49,321 nucleotides of DNA. Origin: Methylocystis sp. (GTDB lineage: Bacteria > Pseudomonadota > Alphaproteobacteria > Rhizobiales > Beijerinckiaceae). Shown piece after piece: positions 28,302 through 37,406 of the stretch (its first letter is position 1; the number at the start of each line of letters is the position of its first letter). The DNA is taken from the NCBI GenBank assembly GCA_024506175.1, contig JAMBEQ010000140.1, forward strand, positions 1-49,321. Direction: 5' to 3'. The notes below the pieces were generated by a model, which was given only the letters and a program-made list of their open reading frames with translations, was not told the DNA's origin and did no database searches. Made by a program: the position numbers and the translations under genes.

Positions 28302-28376
28302 AACGCCCTTCCCCGGCTTGGCGCGCGAGAAGCGCGCCCTAGCCTCCTAGGCCTGTCTCTCGGCATGGAGGCGACC

Positions 28377-29045
28377 ATGAGCGGCGCACGGCTACGGCTT
28401 TCTTCGGCAATTTTCTCTCTTCTCGCGCTTTGCGCAGTTTCCGCCAGTGCGGATGCGCAACCCAAGCGGCTTCTGATCATCGGCGACAGCTTGAGCGCCG
28501 GCTATGGGGAGCCCGAAGGGACCTCTTTCCCATGGGCGCTCAACCGGCGGCTTCACGCCCGCGGGCACCGGGATGTTGCCGTTCTCGACGCCTCGCAGGC
28601 GGGGGACACGACGGGCGACGCGCTGGCGCGGCTGCCCAAAGCTTTTGCTTATGGGGCGGACGCCGTCATTGTCGAACTCGGCGGCAACGACATGCTGCAG
28701 CAGGAAAATCCCGCTGTGGTTTACCGTAATCTCCAGGCCATCGTCCGTTACAGCAAGGCGCGTGGGGCGCGTGTGATCCTCGCCGGCATGCTTTCCTACG
28801 CGCGTCGGCCCGATCTGGTTTACAAGCGTGGCTTCGACGGGGTCTATCCGACTCTTTCCGTGCGGGAGAAAGTGCCGCTTTATCCCTTCTTCCTGGAAGG
28901 CGTTTACGGCAATTCCCAGCTCATCCAAAGCGACAACAAGCATCCCAATGCATACGGCTCGGATTATATCGCCGCCCGCATGACGCCCTTGGTGGAGCGC
29001 GAGCTGCACGCGATGCGCGGGGGCCGCTACCACGCCGAGCGCTAG
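28377..29045 (+). CDS. tesA: Secreted SGNH/GDSL esterase, TesA-like
   Basis: 222 residues. A cleavable signal peptide (SSAIFSLLALCAVSASADAQ) makes it periplasmic. SGNH blocks: GDSLSAGYG (Ser nucleophile), the Gly in LDASQAGDTT, ELGGNDMLQ (Asn) and the final DNKHPNAYGSDYI (Asp and His). TesA acts as thioesterase, lysophospholipase and protease I in E. coli. GGAGG 6 bases before ATG 28377 fixes the start. The last base of the stop codon begins a dispersed palindromic repeat. Confidence 0.93.
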   Translation: MSGARLRLSSAIFSLLALCAVSASADAQPKRLLIIGDSLSAGYGEPEGTSFPWALNRRLHARGHRDVAVLDASQAGDTTGDALARLPKAFAYGADAVIVELGGNDMLQQENPAVVYRNLQAIVRYSKARGARVILAGMLSYARRPDLVYKRGFDGVYPTLSVREKVPLYPFFLEGVYGNSQLIQSDNKHPNAYGSDYIAARMTPLVERELHAMRGGRYHAER

Positions 29046-29155
29046 AGCGCACTCCGCAAAAGTTGACAGACTTTTGCGACAAGAATTCGCTCAAGACCTT
29101 TGATTTTGTGCGATTTGTTACCGCTCGCATGATCCCATGCGAGCGGAATGCTCGC
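29045..29155. repeat. Dispersed palindromic repeat, copy 1
   Basis: Begins with GAGCGCACTCCGCA and ends with GCGATTTGTTACCGCTCGCA plus a perfect 11-bp hairpin CCGCTCGCATG-ATCC-CATGCGAGCGG (29121-29146). A second copy lies before parB (49106-49190). It also contains an inner hairpin GCAAAAGT...ACTTTTGC. The hairpins probably double as the tesA transcript end. Confidence 0.75.
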
Positions 29156-29230
29156 TAATCGCGCTTGCGAGGCTGCGTCGCATTGCGGCTCCGTCGGTCA
29201 GCGCCTATCTTTCGTCCGAAAGGGATAGAC

Positions 29231-29536
29231 ATGAGCGACGAACCCAAAGGCGACATCGAAATCATCCCGCCGGGCCAAAGCTCAAGCGCGGAGCGGGAGG
29301 AGAGCTTCGCCACCTCCCGCGTCTGGATTTCGACCAGCGGGGGGCAAATCAAGTTCGTCAAGCTGGGCCCGTTCCAGAGCATGCTGGTCGGGGTCGGGCT
29401 GCTGCTCTTCGTTGGCCTCGGCCTCTTTTTCCTCTCCGGCCTATTCCTCCTCCTCGTTCCCGCCGTCGCCTTGCTCGGAGCGGGAGCCTGGGTGGCGAAC
29501 AAGCTTGGTTTCGGCCCCTTCCGGCAGCTGCGCTAG
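29231..29536 (+). CDS. Small membrane protein of unknown function
   Basis: 101 residues. The first 35 residues are hydrophilic (EPKGDIEIIPPGQ), then VWISTSGGQIKFVKLGPF and two adjacent hydrophobic segments (about 56-90, LVGVGLLLFVGLGLFFLSGL and FLLLVPAVALLGAGAW), likely a hairpin in the inner membrane. I do not recognise the family with certainty; similar proteins are annotated hypothetical in Rhizobiales. ATG 29231 is the first methionine with conserved-looking sequence. It lies alone between a repeat and ileS; the following 210 bases hold no supported gene. Confidence 0.65.
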   Translation: MSDEPKGDIEIIPPGQSSSAEREESFATSRVWISTSGGQIKFVKLGPFQSMLVGVGLLLFVGLGLFFLSGLFLLLVPAVALLGAGAWVANKLGFGPFRQLR

Positions 29537-29746
29537 ATTTTGAGGCTTCCCCGCCTCGACGCCGCTTGTTAGAAGGGTTCATGCCGACCTTCCTGCGTAA
29601 TCGAATTACCGGCCCGGTCCGCGCTTGAGCTGCGCTCGCGCGGGTTCCGGGTTTTCGGCGCGGTTGGCGCATCCTTCCCAAATCCTTTATGTGACGCGGA
29701 CCTTGCCGGCCGTCCCGGCGCCGCCCGACTCTGGTTGCTCAGACCC

Positions 29747-32700
29747 ATGAACGACGACACGCCCAAAGGGCCCGACTATTCCAAGAGCCTCTATTTGCCG
29801 GCCACGGATTTTCCGATGCGCGCCGGCCTGCCGCAGCGCGAGCCGGAGCTGCTGAAGCGCTGGGAGGAAATCGGCCTTCAGGAGAAAATGCGTGAGGCCG
29901 CGAACGGCCGGCCGAAGTTCACGCTGCACGATGGCCCGCCCTACGCCAATGGCAATATCCATATCGGCCATGCGCTGAACAAGATCCTCAAGGATATCGT
30001 CACGCGCAGCCAGCGCATGACCGGCAAGGACTGCGTTTATGTGCCGGGCTGGGACTGCCACGGCCTGCCGATCGAATGGAAGATCGAGGAGGAAAACTAC
30101 CGCGCCAAGGGCAAGAAGAAGCCGGACTTCTCGCGCCCTGACGAGATGATCGCGTTTCGCCGCGAGTGCCGGGCCTATGCCGAGAATTGGCTCTCCATCC
30201 AGCGCGAGGAATTCAAGCGGCTGGGCGTCGCCGGCGAGTGGGAGCATCCCTATTCGACGATGGCGTATAACGCCGAGGCGATCATCGCCCGCGAGATCAT
30301 GAAATTCGCGGAGAACGGCCTTCTGTATCGCGGCTCCAAGCCGGTTATGTGGAGCGTGGTCGAGAAGACGGCCTTGGCCGAGGCGGAGGTCGAATACGAG
30401 GACCACTCCAGCGATACGGTGTGGGTCGCGTTTCCGATTCCAAGAGGCGCTGACGGCGATCTCGCCGACGCGCGCGTGGTGATCTGGACGACGACGCCCT
30501 GGACGCTGCCGGGCAACCGCGCGGTCTCGTTCTCCTCGAAAATCTCCTACGGACTCTATCAGGTCACCGAGGCGCCCGAAAACAATTGGGCCTTCCCGGG
30601 CGCCAAATTCATTCTCGCCGACAAACTCGCGCCGGAAGTCTTCAAGGCCGCCAAAGTGGAAGGCTTTGAGCGACTGCACGACGTGTCGGCCTCGGCGCTC
30701 TCGGAACTAATCTGCGCCCATCCGCTCGCGCATCTGGGCTATTCCTTCGACGTGCCGCTCTTCGACGGCGACCACGTCACCGACGACACGGGCACGGGCT
30801 TCGTGCATACCGCGCCGGGCCACGGCCGCGAGGACTTTGATATCTGGATGGCGAACGGCCGGCGTCTCGCCGAGTCCGGCATCGACAACCGCATCCCTTA
30901 TACGGTCGACGAAGACGGCTTCTACACCAAGGAGGCGCCGGGCTTCGAAGGCAAGCGCGTCCTCACCGAAAAGGGCGAGAAGGGCGACGCCAATGAGGCC
31001 GTGATGGCCGAGCTTATGAAGGCCGGCAATCTCATCGCGCGGGGCCGACTCAAGCACCAATATCCGCATTCCTGGCGCTCGAAAAAGCCGGTGATCTTCC
31101 GCAATACGCCGCAATGGTTCATTGCGATGGATAAGCCCTTCGCGTTTGTCGCTTCTCACTCGAAACCTCATCCTGAGGAGGCCTCGAAAGAGGCCGTCTC
31201 GAAGGACCAGGGTTCGGGAGCCGCATCCTTCGAGACGCGTGCTTCGCGCGCCCCGAAGGATGACGGGCGGAATTTGCCGACGCTGCGCGAAATCGCGCTG
31301 GAAGAAATCTCGCGCACGCAATGGACGCCGACGGCCGGCGAGAACCGCATCCGCGGCATGATCGGCAATCGCCCGGATTGGGTCGTCTCGCGCCAGCGCG
31401 CCTGGGGCGTGCCGATCGCCGTCTTTGTGAAAAAGGGCACGCATGAGATCCTCGTCGATTCGCGCGTGAACGCCCGCATCGTCGAGGCGTTCGAAAAGGA
31501 AGGCGCCGACGCCTGGTACGAGACGCGCGCCGCCGAACGCTTCCTCGCGCCCGATTATGATCCGAACGACTATGAGAAAGTCGCCGACGTTCTCGATGTC
31601 TGGTTCGACTCGGGCTCCACGCACGCCTTCGTGCTCGACGATCCCAAGAACTTCCCCGCCCTCGCAGGCATCCATCGCAAGCGCGATGGCGGCGACGATG
31701 AGGTCATGTATCTCGAAGGTTCGGACCAGCATCGCGGCTGGTTCCATTCCTCCCTTCTCGAAAGCTGCGGCACGCGCGGCCGCGCGCCTTACGACGCCGT
31801 GCTGACGCATGGCTTCGTGCTCGACGAGAAGGGACGCAAAATGTCGAAGTCGCTCGGCAATGTCGTCGCGCCGCAAAAGGTGATTGCGGATTCGGGCGCC
31901 GACATTCTGCGCCTCTGGGTCGCGGCCTCCGACTACGCCGACGATCTGCGCGTCGGCCCGGAGATTCTGAAAACCTTCGTCGATCTCTATCGCAAATTGC
32001 GCAACACGCTGCGCTGGATGATCGGGGCGCTCGCGCATTACGGCGCGGACGATGACGAAGCGCTCGACCATGCAAGCGAGCTCGAGCGGCTCATGCTGCA
32101 CAGGCTCGTCGAGATGGACGCGCAAATCCGCTCAGCCTATGCGGCCTATGATTACAAGCGCGTCGTGGCCTTGCTCACGCCCTTCATGACGAGCGACCTT
32201 TCGGCCTTCTATTTCGACATCCGCAAGGACGCGCTCTATTGCGAGCCGCCGTCGAGCGTGAAGCGCAAGGCGTCGCTTGCGGTGATCGAACGCATCTTCC
32301 GCTGCGTGACGACATGGCTCGCGCCGATCCTCGTCTTCACGGCGGAGGAGGCCTGGCTCGCTCGTTACCCGGACGCCGTCTCGGTTCATCTGGAAGACTT
32401 TCCCGACATTCCGTCCCATTGGCGGGACGAGGGGCTGGCCAAGAAGTGGGAGGGCGTGCGCGCCATTCGCTCTGTGGTGACGGGGGCGCTCGAAATCGAA
32501 CGCGCCCAAAAGCGCATCGGCTCCTCATTGGAGGCGGCGCCGATTGTCTATGTCGCCGACGGCAAGCTGCGGATGGATCTGGACGGCGTCGATTTCGCGG
32601 AAGTCTGCATCGTCTCGGACATCGTCATCGAAACCGGTGAGGGACCAACCGACGCCTTCCGCCTGCCGGAGGTAAAAGGCGTCGCCGTCGTTCCGAGCCG

Positions 32701-32836
32701 CGCGAGCGGGGTAAAATGCGCGCGCTCCTGGAAGTATTTCGACCCCGCCACGGTGGGCCCGGAGTATCCGGATGTGACGCCCCGCGACGCACAGGCGCTC
32801 AAGGAGCTGAAGGCGCTCGGGCGCTGGAGCGCGTAA
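29747..32836 (+). CDS. ileS: Isoleucyl-tRNA synthetase
   Basis: 1,029 residues, longer than the 940-1,000 usual for the family. Class I motifs: [16 protein letters not shown] (HIGH, about residues 64-79) and [10 protein letters not shown] (about 695-704). The CP1 editing domain carries [12 protein letters not shown] and [12 protein letters not shown] + EDF. The anticodon domain follows; the C-terminal zinc finger of the E. coli enzyme is degenerate (KCARSW without the later Cys pairs). Residues about 471-506 ([15 protein letters not shown]...) interrupt a conserved stretch between WFIAMDKP and [10 protein letters not shown] and are encoded by a palindromic repeat. The frame is preserved, so the enzyme is probably functional. 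Start ATG 29747. Confidence 0.97.
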   Translation: MNDDTPKGPDYSKSLYLPATDFPMRAGLPQREPELLKRWEEIGLQEKMREAANGRPKFTLHDGPPYANGNIHIGHALNKILKDIVTRSQRMTGKDCVYVPGWDCHGLPIEWKIEEENYRAKGKKKPDFSRPDEMIAFRRECRAYAENWLSIQREEFKRLGVAGEWEHPYSTMAYNAEAIIAREIMKFAENGLLYRGSKPVMWSVVEKTALAEAEVEYEDHSSDTVWVAFPIPRGADGDLADARVVIWTTTPWTLPGNRAVSFSSKISYGLYQVTEAPENNWAFPGAKFILADKLAPEVFKAAKVEGFERLHDVSASALSELICAHPLAHLGYSFDVPLFDGDHVTDDTGTGFVHTAPGHGREDFDIWMANGRRLAESGIDNRIPYTVDEDGFYTKEAPGFEGKRVLTEKGEKGDANEAVMAELMKAGNLIARGRLKHQYPHSWRSKKPVIFRNTPQWFIAMDKPFAFVASHSKPHPEEASKEAVSKDQGSGAASFETRASRAPKDDGRNLPTLREIALEEISRTQWTPTAGENRIRGMIGNRPDWVVSRQRAWGVPIAVFVKKGTHEILVDSRVNARIVEAFEKEGADAWYETRAAERFLAPDYDPNDYEKVADVLDVWFDSGSTHAFVLDDPKNFPALAGIHRKRDGGDDEVMYLEGSDQHRGWFHSSLLESCGTRGRAPYDAVLTHGFVLDEKGRKMSKSLGNVVAPQKVIADSGADILRLWVAASDYADDLRVGPEILKTFVDLYRKLRNTLRWMIGALAHYGADDDEALDHASELERLMLHRLVEMDAQIRSAYAAYDYKRVVALLTPFMTSDLSAFYFDIRKDALYCEPPSSVKRKASLAVIERIFRCVTTWLAPILVFTAEEAWLARYPDAVSVHLEDFPDIPSHWRDEGLAKKWEGVRAIRSVVTGALEIERAQKRIGSSLEAAPIVYVADGKLRMDLDGVDFAEVCIVSDIVIETGEGPTDAFRLPEVKGVAVVPSRASGVKCARSWKYFDPATVGPEYPDVTPRDAQALKELKALGRWSA
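31160..31266. repeat. Palindromic repeat inserted in frame within ileS
   Basis: Three hairpin units are visible: CCTCA-TCC-TGAGG (31166-31178), GGCCTC-GAAA-GAGGCC (31180-31195) and ATCCTTCG...CGAAGGAT (31225-31261). It resembles the REP-type palindromes common in alphaproteobacterial genomes and adds about 35 codons without a stop. A related copy is at 13352-13392. Confidence 0.85.
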
Positions 32837-32890
32837 GCGAAGAAATGGAAGCGCGCGCGAACGACAATCTCGCTCGGTTGGCGCCCAATA

Positions 32891-33015
32891 CCTCCCCTTC
32901 ACGGGGAGGTCGGCGGTCGCAGACCGCCGGGTGGGGTCCGCGCCGCGATCACATTGGCTGGGCCATACCCCACCTGGCCCCACTTCGTGGGGCCACCCTC
33001 CCCGTGAAGGGGAGG
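32891..33015. repeat. Two-ended palindromic repeat element between ileS and the flippase gene
   Basis: Left end CCTCCCCTTCACGGGGAGG (32891-32909) and right end CCTCCCCGTGAAGGGGAGG (32997-33015) are exact reverse complements, and each is itself a hairpin. Inside each end is a second hairpin of different sequence (CGGCGGTC-GCA-GACCGCCG left, TGGCCCCACTTCGTGGGGCCA right), then GGTGGGG/CCCCACC facing inward. The 125-bp structure looks like a small non-autonomous repeat (RUP/MITE type). Confidence 0.85.
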
Positions 33016-33071
33016 GATTTGCTCACGCCGAGCGTCCGCCAAATCGGCTTGGGCTTGCGAGGGGTCTTTCA

Positions 33072-34499
33072 TTGAAAGTCCTCCTCGCCTTTCTCGCCAA
33101 TACCGCCACGAATTTTGTCATCGGCCTGCTGGTCGCCAAATTCCTCGGCCCCGAGGAATATGGCCGCTTCGCCCTCGCCTTCTCCATTGCGGTGGTGGTG
33201 CAGACGGCGCTCTACGATTGGCTCCGGCTTTCGGCGACGCGCTTCTATTCCCAGCGCACGCGTGAAAATGACCCGGTCATCCGGTCGACGCTCGGAACGT
33301 CCTTCGTCGTGGTGAGCCTGTTTCTCGTCGCGAGCACCCTGCTCTATTCGCTCGTCGGCCCCGAGCTCGACTTCGAGAGCGGGCTGATCCTGCTTGCGCT
33401 TCTTACCGCGACAGCAAATGGCCTATTCGATTACTCGACCGCGCTTGCCCGCGCCCGTTTCGAAGACAGCGCCTACGGCAGGCTGGTCCTTTTCAAGAAC
33501 ATTCTTGCGTTTCTGCTGCTCGGCGGGGGCGCCTTCATCTTCCGCTCCGCCGGCGTCGCGCTCGCGGGCGGCGTCGCGAGTCTCTTAGGCTCGGTGTTTC
33601 TGGCGCGCGAATCCTTGCGCGATCCCGGCGTGCGCTGCCAGGCGGCGCAGCCTGAAACGGCGCGGCTTCTCATCGCCTACAGCGCGCCCATCGTCGCCGC
33701 TCATCTTCTCTACCAGGCAATGCCGCTCGCCGCCCGCTCGATCGTGGCAAGCGTCTACGACTTCGCCGAGACGGGCCAGTTCGCCCTTGCTTACGACCTC
33801 GGCATGCGCGCAATCATGGCCTTTGGCTCGGCGCTGGACGTCCTTTTGTTTCAGATAGCGGTTGCGGCGCACGAGGAGCATGGCGAGGATCGCGCCCGGC
33901 AGCAGGTCGCCCATAATATGAGCGTCGTCTTCGCCTTTCTGCTGCCGGCCTGCGCCGGACTGTGGCTCGTTCTGCCCTCCGTCGAGACGCTCATCGTTCC
34001 GGCCGAGTTTCGCGGCCCGTTCGGCCATTACCTCGGGCTGCTCATGCCGGGCCTTTTCGCAATGGGGATGATCAATTTCGGGCTAAACCCTTTTTTCCAG
34101 ATCACCAAGCGAACGGCGCCCTTGATCCTCGCGGCTCTCGCCGCCGCTGTCCTTTCACTGGTTTTGCTTTTGGTTCTGCCCTGGGGCAAGGACGCCTCCC
34201 ATCTCGCCATCGCTCAGGCCGGCGGCTATCTGGCGGCTCTGGCGGCGACCATCTTCTTCGCGCTGAGGGCGCAGCCGGTTTGGCCGTCTTTCTGGGACCT
34301 TTTCGCCGCCATCGTCGCCACGGGCGTCATGTTCGTCATGCTGGCGCCCCTGCGTGGAATGGCGCCGGGCTTCGTCACGCTCTTGGTGCAGATCTTCGCA
34401 GGGGGGGCCATATACGGCTTGATGGTCGTCGCCTTCGACATCGCGGGCCTGCGCACGCAGGCGATCGCCTGGTTGCGGCCGCGCCTACAACGGGCGTGA
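33072..34499 (+). CDS. Polysaccharide / lipid-linked oligosaccharide flippase (MOP superfamily)
   Basis: 475 residues with about 12-14 hydrophobic segments and the N-terminal signature LAFLANTATNFVIGLLVAKF then LGPEEYGRFALAFS, as in Wzx-like exporters. It would flip lipid-linked sugar units across the inner membrane for surface polysaccharide. The start is taken as TTG 33072, with GAGGGG 8 bases ahead; the longer frame from 32931 is translated repeat sequence and is rejected. No glycosyltransferase genes are adjacent, so the polysaccharide is unknown. Confidence 0.85.
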   Translation: MKVLLAFLANTATNFVIGLLVAKFLGPEEYGRFALAFSIAVVVQTALYDWLRLSATRFYSQRTRENDPVIRSTLGTSFVVVSLFLVASTLLYSLVGPELDFESGLILLALLTATANGLFDYSTALARARFEDSAYGRLVLFKNILAFLLLGGGAFIFRSAGVALAGGVASLLGSVFLARESLRDPGVRCQAAQPETARLLIAYSAPIVAAHLLYQAMPLAARSIVASVYDFAETGQFALAYDLGMRAIMAFGSALDVLLFQIAVAAHEEHGEDRARQQVAHNMSVVFAFLLPACAGLWLVLPSVETLIVPAEFRGPFGHYLGLLMPGLFAMGMINFGLNPFFQITKRTAPLILAALAAAVLSLVLLLVLPWGKDASHLAIAQAGGYLAALAATIFFALRAQPVWPSFWDLFAAIVATGVMFVMLAPLRGMAPGFVTLLVQIFAGGAIYGLMVVAFDIAGLRTQAIAWLRPRLQRA

Positions 34500-34559
34500 C
34501 AGAAACGCGGGCGGGCTTATGTTAGGCATTGCTTGTTCCAGCCATCGAGGGTGCTTGCT

Positions 34560-35405
34560 ATGGTGATGCCGCTTTATGACGACGCGCCCCTGCGCCGCCT
34601 CGAACGGCCCATCGCCAATCACGCGCTGATCTTCGTCAACGTCGTCATCTTTCTCGTCGTCCAGAGCGAGATTTTGGGCGATCCTTTGACCATCATGCGC
34701 GGTTTCGCCATCATCCCGCGCGTCCTCTTCGGAGAGGCAAATCTCGCCGATTGGGTCGTCGGCCCCCCGCCGCCGGCGACTCTGGTCACCTCGCTCTTCT
34801 TCCATTCCTCGCTGCTGCACATCGCGAGCAACATGCTGTTTCTCTATGTTTTCGGCGACAATGTCGAAGACGCCATGGGCTCCCTGCATTATCTCTTGTT
34901 CTATCTTTGCTGCGGCGTCATGGCGGGGGTCTTTTACGTCTATGCGACGCCCCATTCGATCACGCCGCTCGTCGGCGCCTCCGGCGCCATCTCGGGCGTT
35001 TGCGCGGCGTTCCTGCTGCTCTACCCGCGCGCCACAGTCACGGGTTTCTTCCCGCCGCTGACCTTTGTGATGCTGCCCTTCTGGTTCATCACGCTCGCGG
35101 AGAAATCCCGTTCGCCCTTGCGGCCGCTTTTCGGACTGAAGCCGCCGCTTTTCTCCTTCCACGCAACCGGCTTTCTCTTCATCGGCGCCTGGATCGCGCT
35201 TCAGCTTCTCAACGCCAGCTGGGGCGGCGGCGAGAGCCATGTCGCCTGGATGGCCCATGTCGGCGGGATTGCGGCGGGGCTCATCCTCACGCCGATCTTC
35301 AAGCGGCGCAGCCACAAGCTTTTTGATCGCGGTCCCTACGGCCCGCCCAAGACCGCGCCCGCGCCGGAGGCCCTCCCCCCCGAGCAGACGGGCTCGGAAG
35401 GTTGA
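34560..35405 (+). CDS. Rhomboid family intramembrane serine protease
   Basis: 281 residues with six or seven membrane segments. Catalytic Ser is in GASGAISG (about residues 147-154) and catalytic His in AWMAHVGGIAAG near the end; the HSSLLHIASNMLFLYVFGDN stretch holds the conserved His and Asn of the oxyanion region. It cleaves membrane-spanning substrates; the target is unknown. ATG 34560 has GAGG 8 bases upstream. The C-terminal 30 residues are Pro-rich and cytosolic. Confidence 0.93.
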   Translation: MVMPLYDDAPLRRLERPIANHALIFVNVVIFLVVQSEILGDPLTIMRGFAIIPRVLFGEANLADWVVGPPPPATLVTSLFFHSSLLHIASNMLFLYVFGDNVEDAMGSLHYLLFYLCCGVMAGVFYVYATPHSITPLVGASGAISGVCAAFLLLYPRATVTGFFPPLTFVMLPFWFITLAEKSRSPLRPLFGLKPPLFSFHATGFLFIGAWIALQLLNASWGGGESHVAWMAHVGGIAAGLILTPIFKRRSHKLFDRGPYGPPKTAPAPEALPPEQTGSEG

Positions 35406-35531
35406 CGCGGCGGGCGCTTGAAAAAAGCCTTGACCTCCCCGTTTGACTTGCGCGCGCGCCCCCGTTACCAGACCGCCACAGTTTTCTAGCGGGACGCGCC
35501 GCGTCCGCTCTTCATCTCCAGAGGTCGCGCG

Positions 35532-36278
35532 ATGAAAATTCTCGTGCCCGTCAAACGGGTCGTCGACTACAACGTTAAAATCCGGGTCAAGCCGGACGGC
35601 TCGGGCGTCGATCTCGCCAATGTCAAAATGTCGATGAATCCCTTCGACGAAATCGCCGTCGAGGAGGCGCTGCGGCTGAAGGAAGCCGGCAAGGCGACGG
35701 AAGTCGTTGTCGTTTCCATCGGCCCGGCGAAGGCGGACGAGACGCTGCGCACCGGCCTCGCCATGGGCGCTGACCGCGGCATTCTGGTCAAGACCGACGA
35801 GACGGTCGAACCGCTCGCCGTCGCCAAGATCCTCGCCAAGATCGCCGCGGAAGAGCAGCCGGGCCTGATCATCCTCGGCAAGCAGGCCATCGACGACGAT
35901 AGCAACCAGACCGGCCAGATGCTTGCCGCCCTCCTGGGCTGGGGCCAGGGCACTTTCGCCTCCAAGGTCGATGTGGCCGGCTGCTCCGTCGACGTCACCC
36001 GCGAAATCGACGGCGGCCTGCAGACGGTGAGCCTCAAGCTCCCGGCGGTCGTCACGACCGATCTGCGGTTGAACGAGCCGCGCTATGCGAGCCTGCCGAA
36101 CATCATCAAGGCGAAGAAGAAGGAGGTCGCCGTGAAGTCGCCCGCCGATTATGGCGTCGACATCACGCCGCGGCTCGAAGTGTTGAAGACCGCCGAACCC
36201 GCGACCCGCAAAGCCGGCGTGAAAGTCGGCTCGGTTGCCGAACTCGTCTCGAAGCTCAAGGAAGCGGGAGTTCTCTGA
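35532..36278 (+). CDS. etfB: Electron transfer flavoprotein beta subunit
   Basis: 248 residues, normal length. Begins [20 protein letters not shown] and has the AMP/adenine-binding stretch MGADRGILV and the family signature [20 protein letters not shown], followed by [13 protein letters not shown]. With EtfA it accepts electrons from acyl-CoA and related dehydrogenases and passes them to ETF:ubiquinone oxidoreductase. AGAGG lies before ATG 35532. It is directly followed by etfA (1-base gap), so they are one operon. Confidence 0.98.
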   Translation: MKILVPVKRVVDYNVKIRVKPDGSGVDLANVKMSMNPFDEIAVEEALRLKEAGKATEVVVVSIGPAKADETLRTGLAMGADRGILVKTDETVEPLAVAKILAKIAAEEQPGLIILGKQAIDDDSNQTGQMLAALLGWGQGTFASKVDVAGCSVDVTREIDGGLQTVSLKLPAVVTTDLRLNEPRYASLPNIIKAKKKEVAVKSPADYGVDITPRLEVLKTAEPATRKAGVKVGSVAELVSKLKEAGVL

Positions 36279-36279
36279 C

Positions 36280-37224
36280 ATGGCCATTCTGCTTCTCGCC
36301 GAGACCGCCAATGGGGCGCTTGCGCCCGCGACCGCAAAGGCGCTGACCGCCGCTTCGCAAATCGGCGGCCCCGTGCATATTCTCATCGTCGGCCCGGGCT
36401 TGAAGGGCGCAGCCGACCAGGCCGCCAAGCTCGCAGGCGTCGAAAAGGTGCTGCTTGCGGAAGACCCGGCCCTCGACCACGTGCTCGCCGAACCGGTCGC
36501 CGCGCTGATCCTCTCCCTGGCGCCGTCCTACGAGGCGATCATCGCTCCATCTACCAGCGCGACGAAGAATGTCTTGCCGCGCGTCGCGGCGCTGCTCGAC
36601 GTCGCCCAGGTCTCCGACATCATCAAGGTCGTCGTGCCCGACACATTCGAGCGCCCAATCTACGCCGGCAACGCCGTGCAGACGGTGCGCGCCAAAGACG
36701 CCAAGAAGGTGATCACCGTCCGCACCACGGCCTTTGCCGCCGCGCCGGAAGGCGGAGCCGCCCCGGTCGAGACGATTGGCGCGGCCGCCGATCCGGGCGT
36801 CTCCTCCTTCAAGAGCGAGGAGCTCGCCAAATCCGAGCGTCCCGAGCTGACCTCCGCCCGCATCATCATTTCGGGCGGCCGCGCGCTCGGCTCCGCCGAG
36901 AATTTTCAGAAGGTGCTCGACCCGGTCGCGACCAAGCTCAACGCCGCCATCGGCGCCTCGCGCGCGGCGGTGGACGCGGGCTATGCGCCCAATGACCTGC
37001 AGGTCGGCCAGACCGGCAAGGCCGTCGCGCCTGAGCTTTATATGGCGGTTGGCATTTCGGGCGCGATCCAGCATCTCGCGGGCATGAAGGACTCGAAGAT
37101 CATCGTCGCCATCAACAAGGATGAAGAGGCGCCGATCTTCCAGGTCGCCGACTACGGTCTCGTCGCGGATCTCTTCCAGGCCATCCCCGAGCTCGACGCG
37201 GAGCTCTCCAAGCTCGGCAAGTAA
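36280..37224 (+). CDS. etfA: Electron transfer flavoprotein alpha subunit
   Basis: 314 residues. Domain I is at the N-terminus ([15 protein letters not shown]); the FAD-binding C-terminal domain shows [32 protein letters not shown] and the ETF-alpha signature [23 protein letters not shown] 36280 follows the etfB stop by one base with GGGAG upstream; the frame extends further 5' but only into etfB sequence. It is followed by a hairpin, then hbd. Confidence 0.98.
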   Translation: MAILLLAETANGALAPATAKALTAASQIGGPVHILIVGPGLKGAADQAAKLAGVEKVLLAEDPALDHVLAEPVAALILSLAPSYEAIIAPSTSATKNVLPRVAALLDVAQVSDIIKVVVPDTFERPIYAGNAVQTVRAKDAKKVITVRTTAFAAAPEGGAAPVETIGAAADPGVSSFKSEELAKSERPELTSARIIISGGRALGSAENFQKVLDPVATKLNAAIGASRAAVDAGYAPNDLQVGQTGKAVAPELYMAVGISGAIQHLAGMKDSKIIVAINKDEEAPIFQVADYGLVADLFQAIPELDAELSKLGK

Positions 37225-37236
37225 GGAACAAATGGT

Positions 37237-37269
37237 CCCCGCCGCCCCGCGAACAGCGGCGTGGCGGGG
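37237..37269 (+). terminator. GC-rich hairpin after etfBA
   Basis: CCCCGCC (37237-37243) and GGCGGGG (37263-37269) with further internal pairing (GCCGC...GCGGC). No T-run, so it may be an attenuating or mRNA-stabilising hairpin that lets some transcription into hbd. Confidence 0.5.
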
Positions 37270-37328
37270 AGCCCAATCATGACATTTTGAAGCTTGCCGG
37301 TTTTCTTTCGTCCCCTTCGCGCGTTATA

Positions 37329-37339
37329 TTGCAGTGCAA
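37329..37339. promoter_or_regulatory. TTGCAGTGCAA palindrome upstream of hbd
   Basis: Near-perfect dyad TTGCA-G-TGCAA, 68 bases before hbd and next to a TATATT box. TGC/GCA dyads of this kind are reported as targets of PhaR, the polyhydroxybutyrate regulator of alphaproteobacteria. Given the 3-hydroxybutyryl-CoA dehydrogenase downstream this is attractive, but it rests on motif resemblance only. Confidence 0.35.
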
Positions 37340-37406
37340 CGTGGCCGCATTTGCATCGCAGCCGTCCCGCCCTTTGAAGGTGGTCCTCTCGCTAGGTGTT
37401 CGAACT

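Noticed and set aside
29121-29146. Simple intrinsic terminator for tesA
   Set aside because: The hairpin lacks a T-run and is part of a dispersed repeat also present at 49.1 kb, so it is listed as a repeat.
30707-32125. 472-codon minus-strand frame inside ileS
   Set aside because: Overlaps the catalytic core of IleS completely and lacks a ribosome binding site or domain.
32931-33071. N-terminal extension of the flippase reading frame
   Set aside because: It translates the palindromic repeat element and has no conserved sequence; TTG 33072 has a ribosome binding site.
34485-36428. 647-codon minus-strand open frame across rhomboid and etfB
   Set aside because: Antisense shadow produced by GC-rich codon bias; the plus strand carries two clear gene families and the minus product has no recognisable motif.
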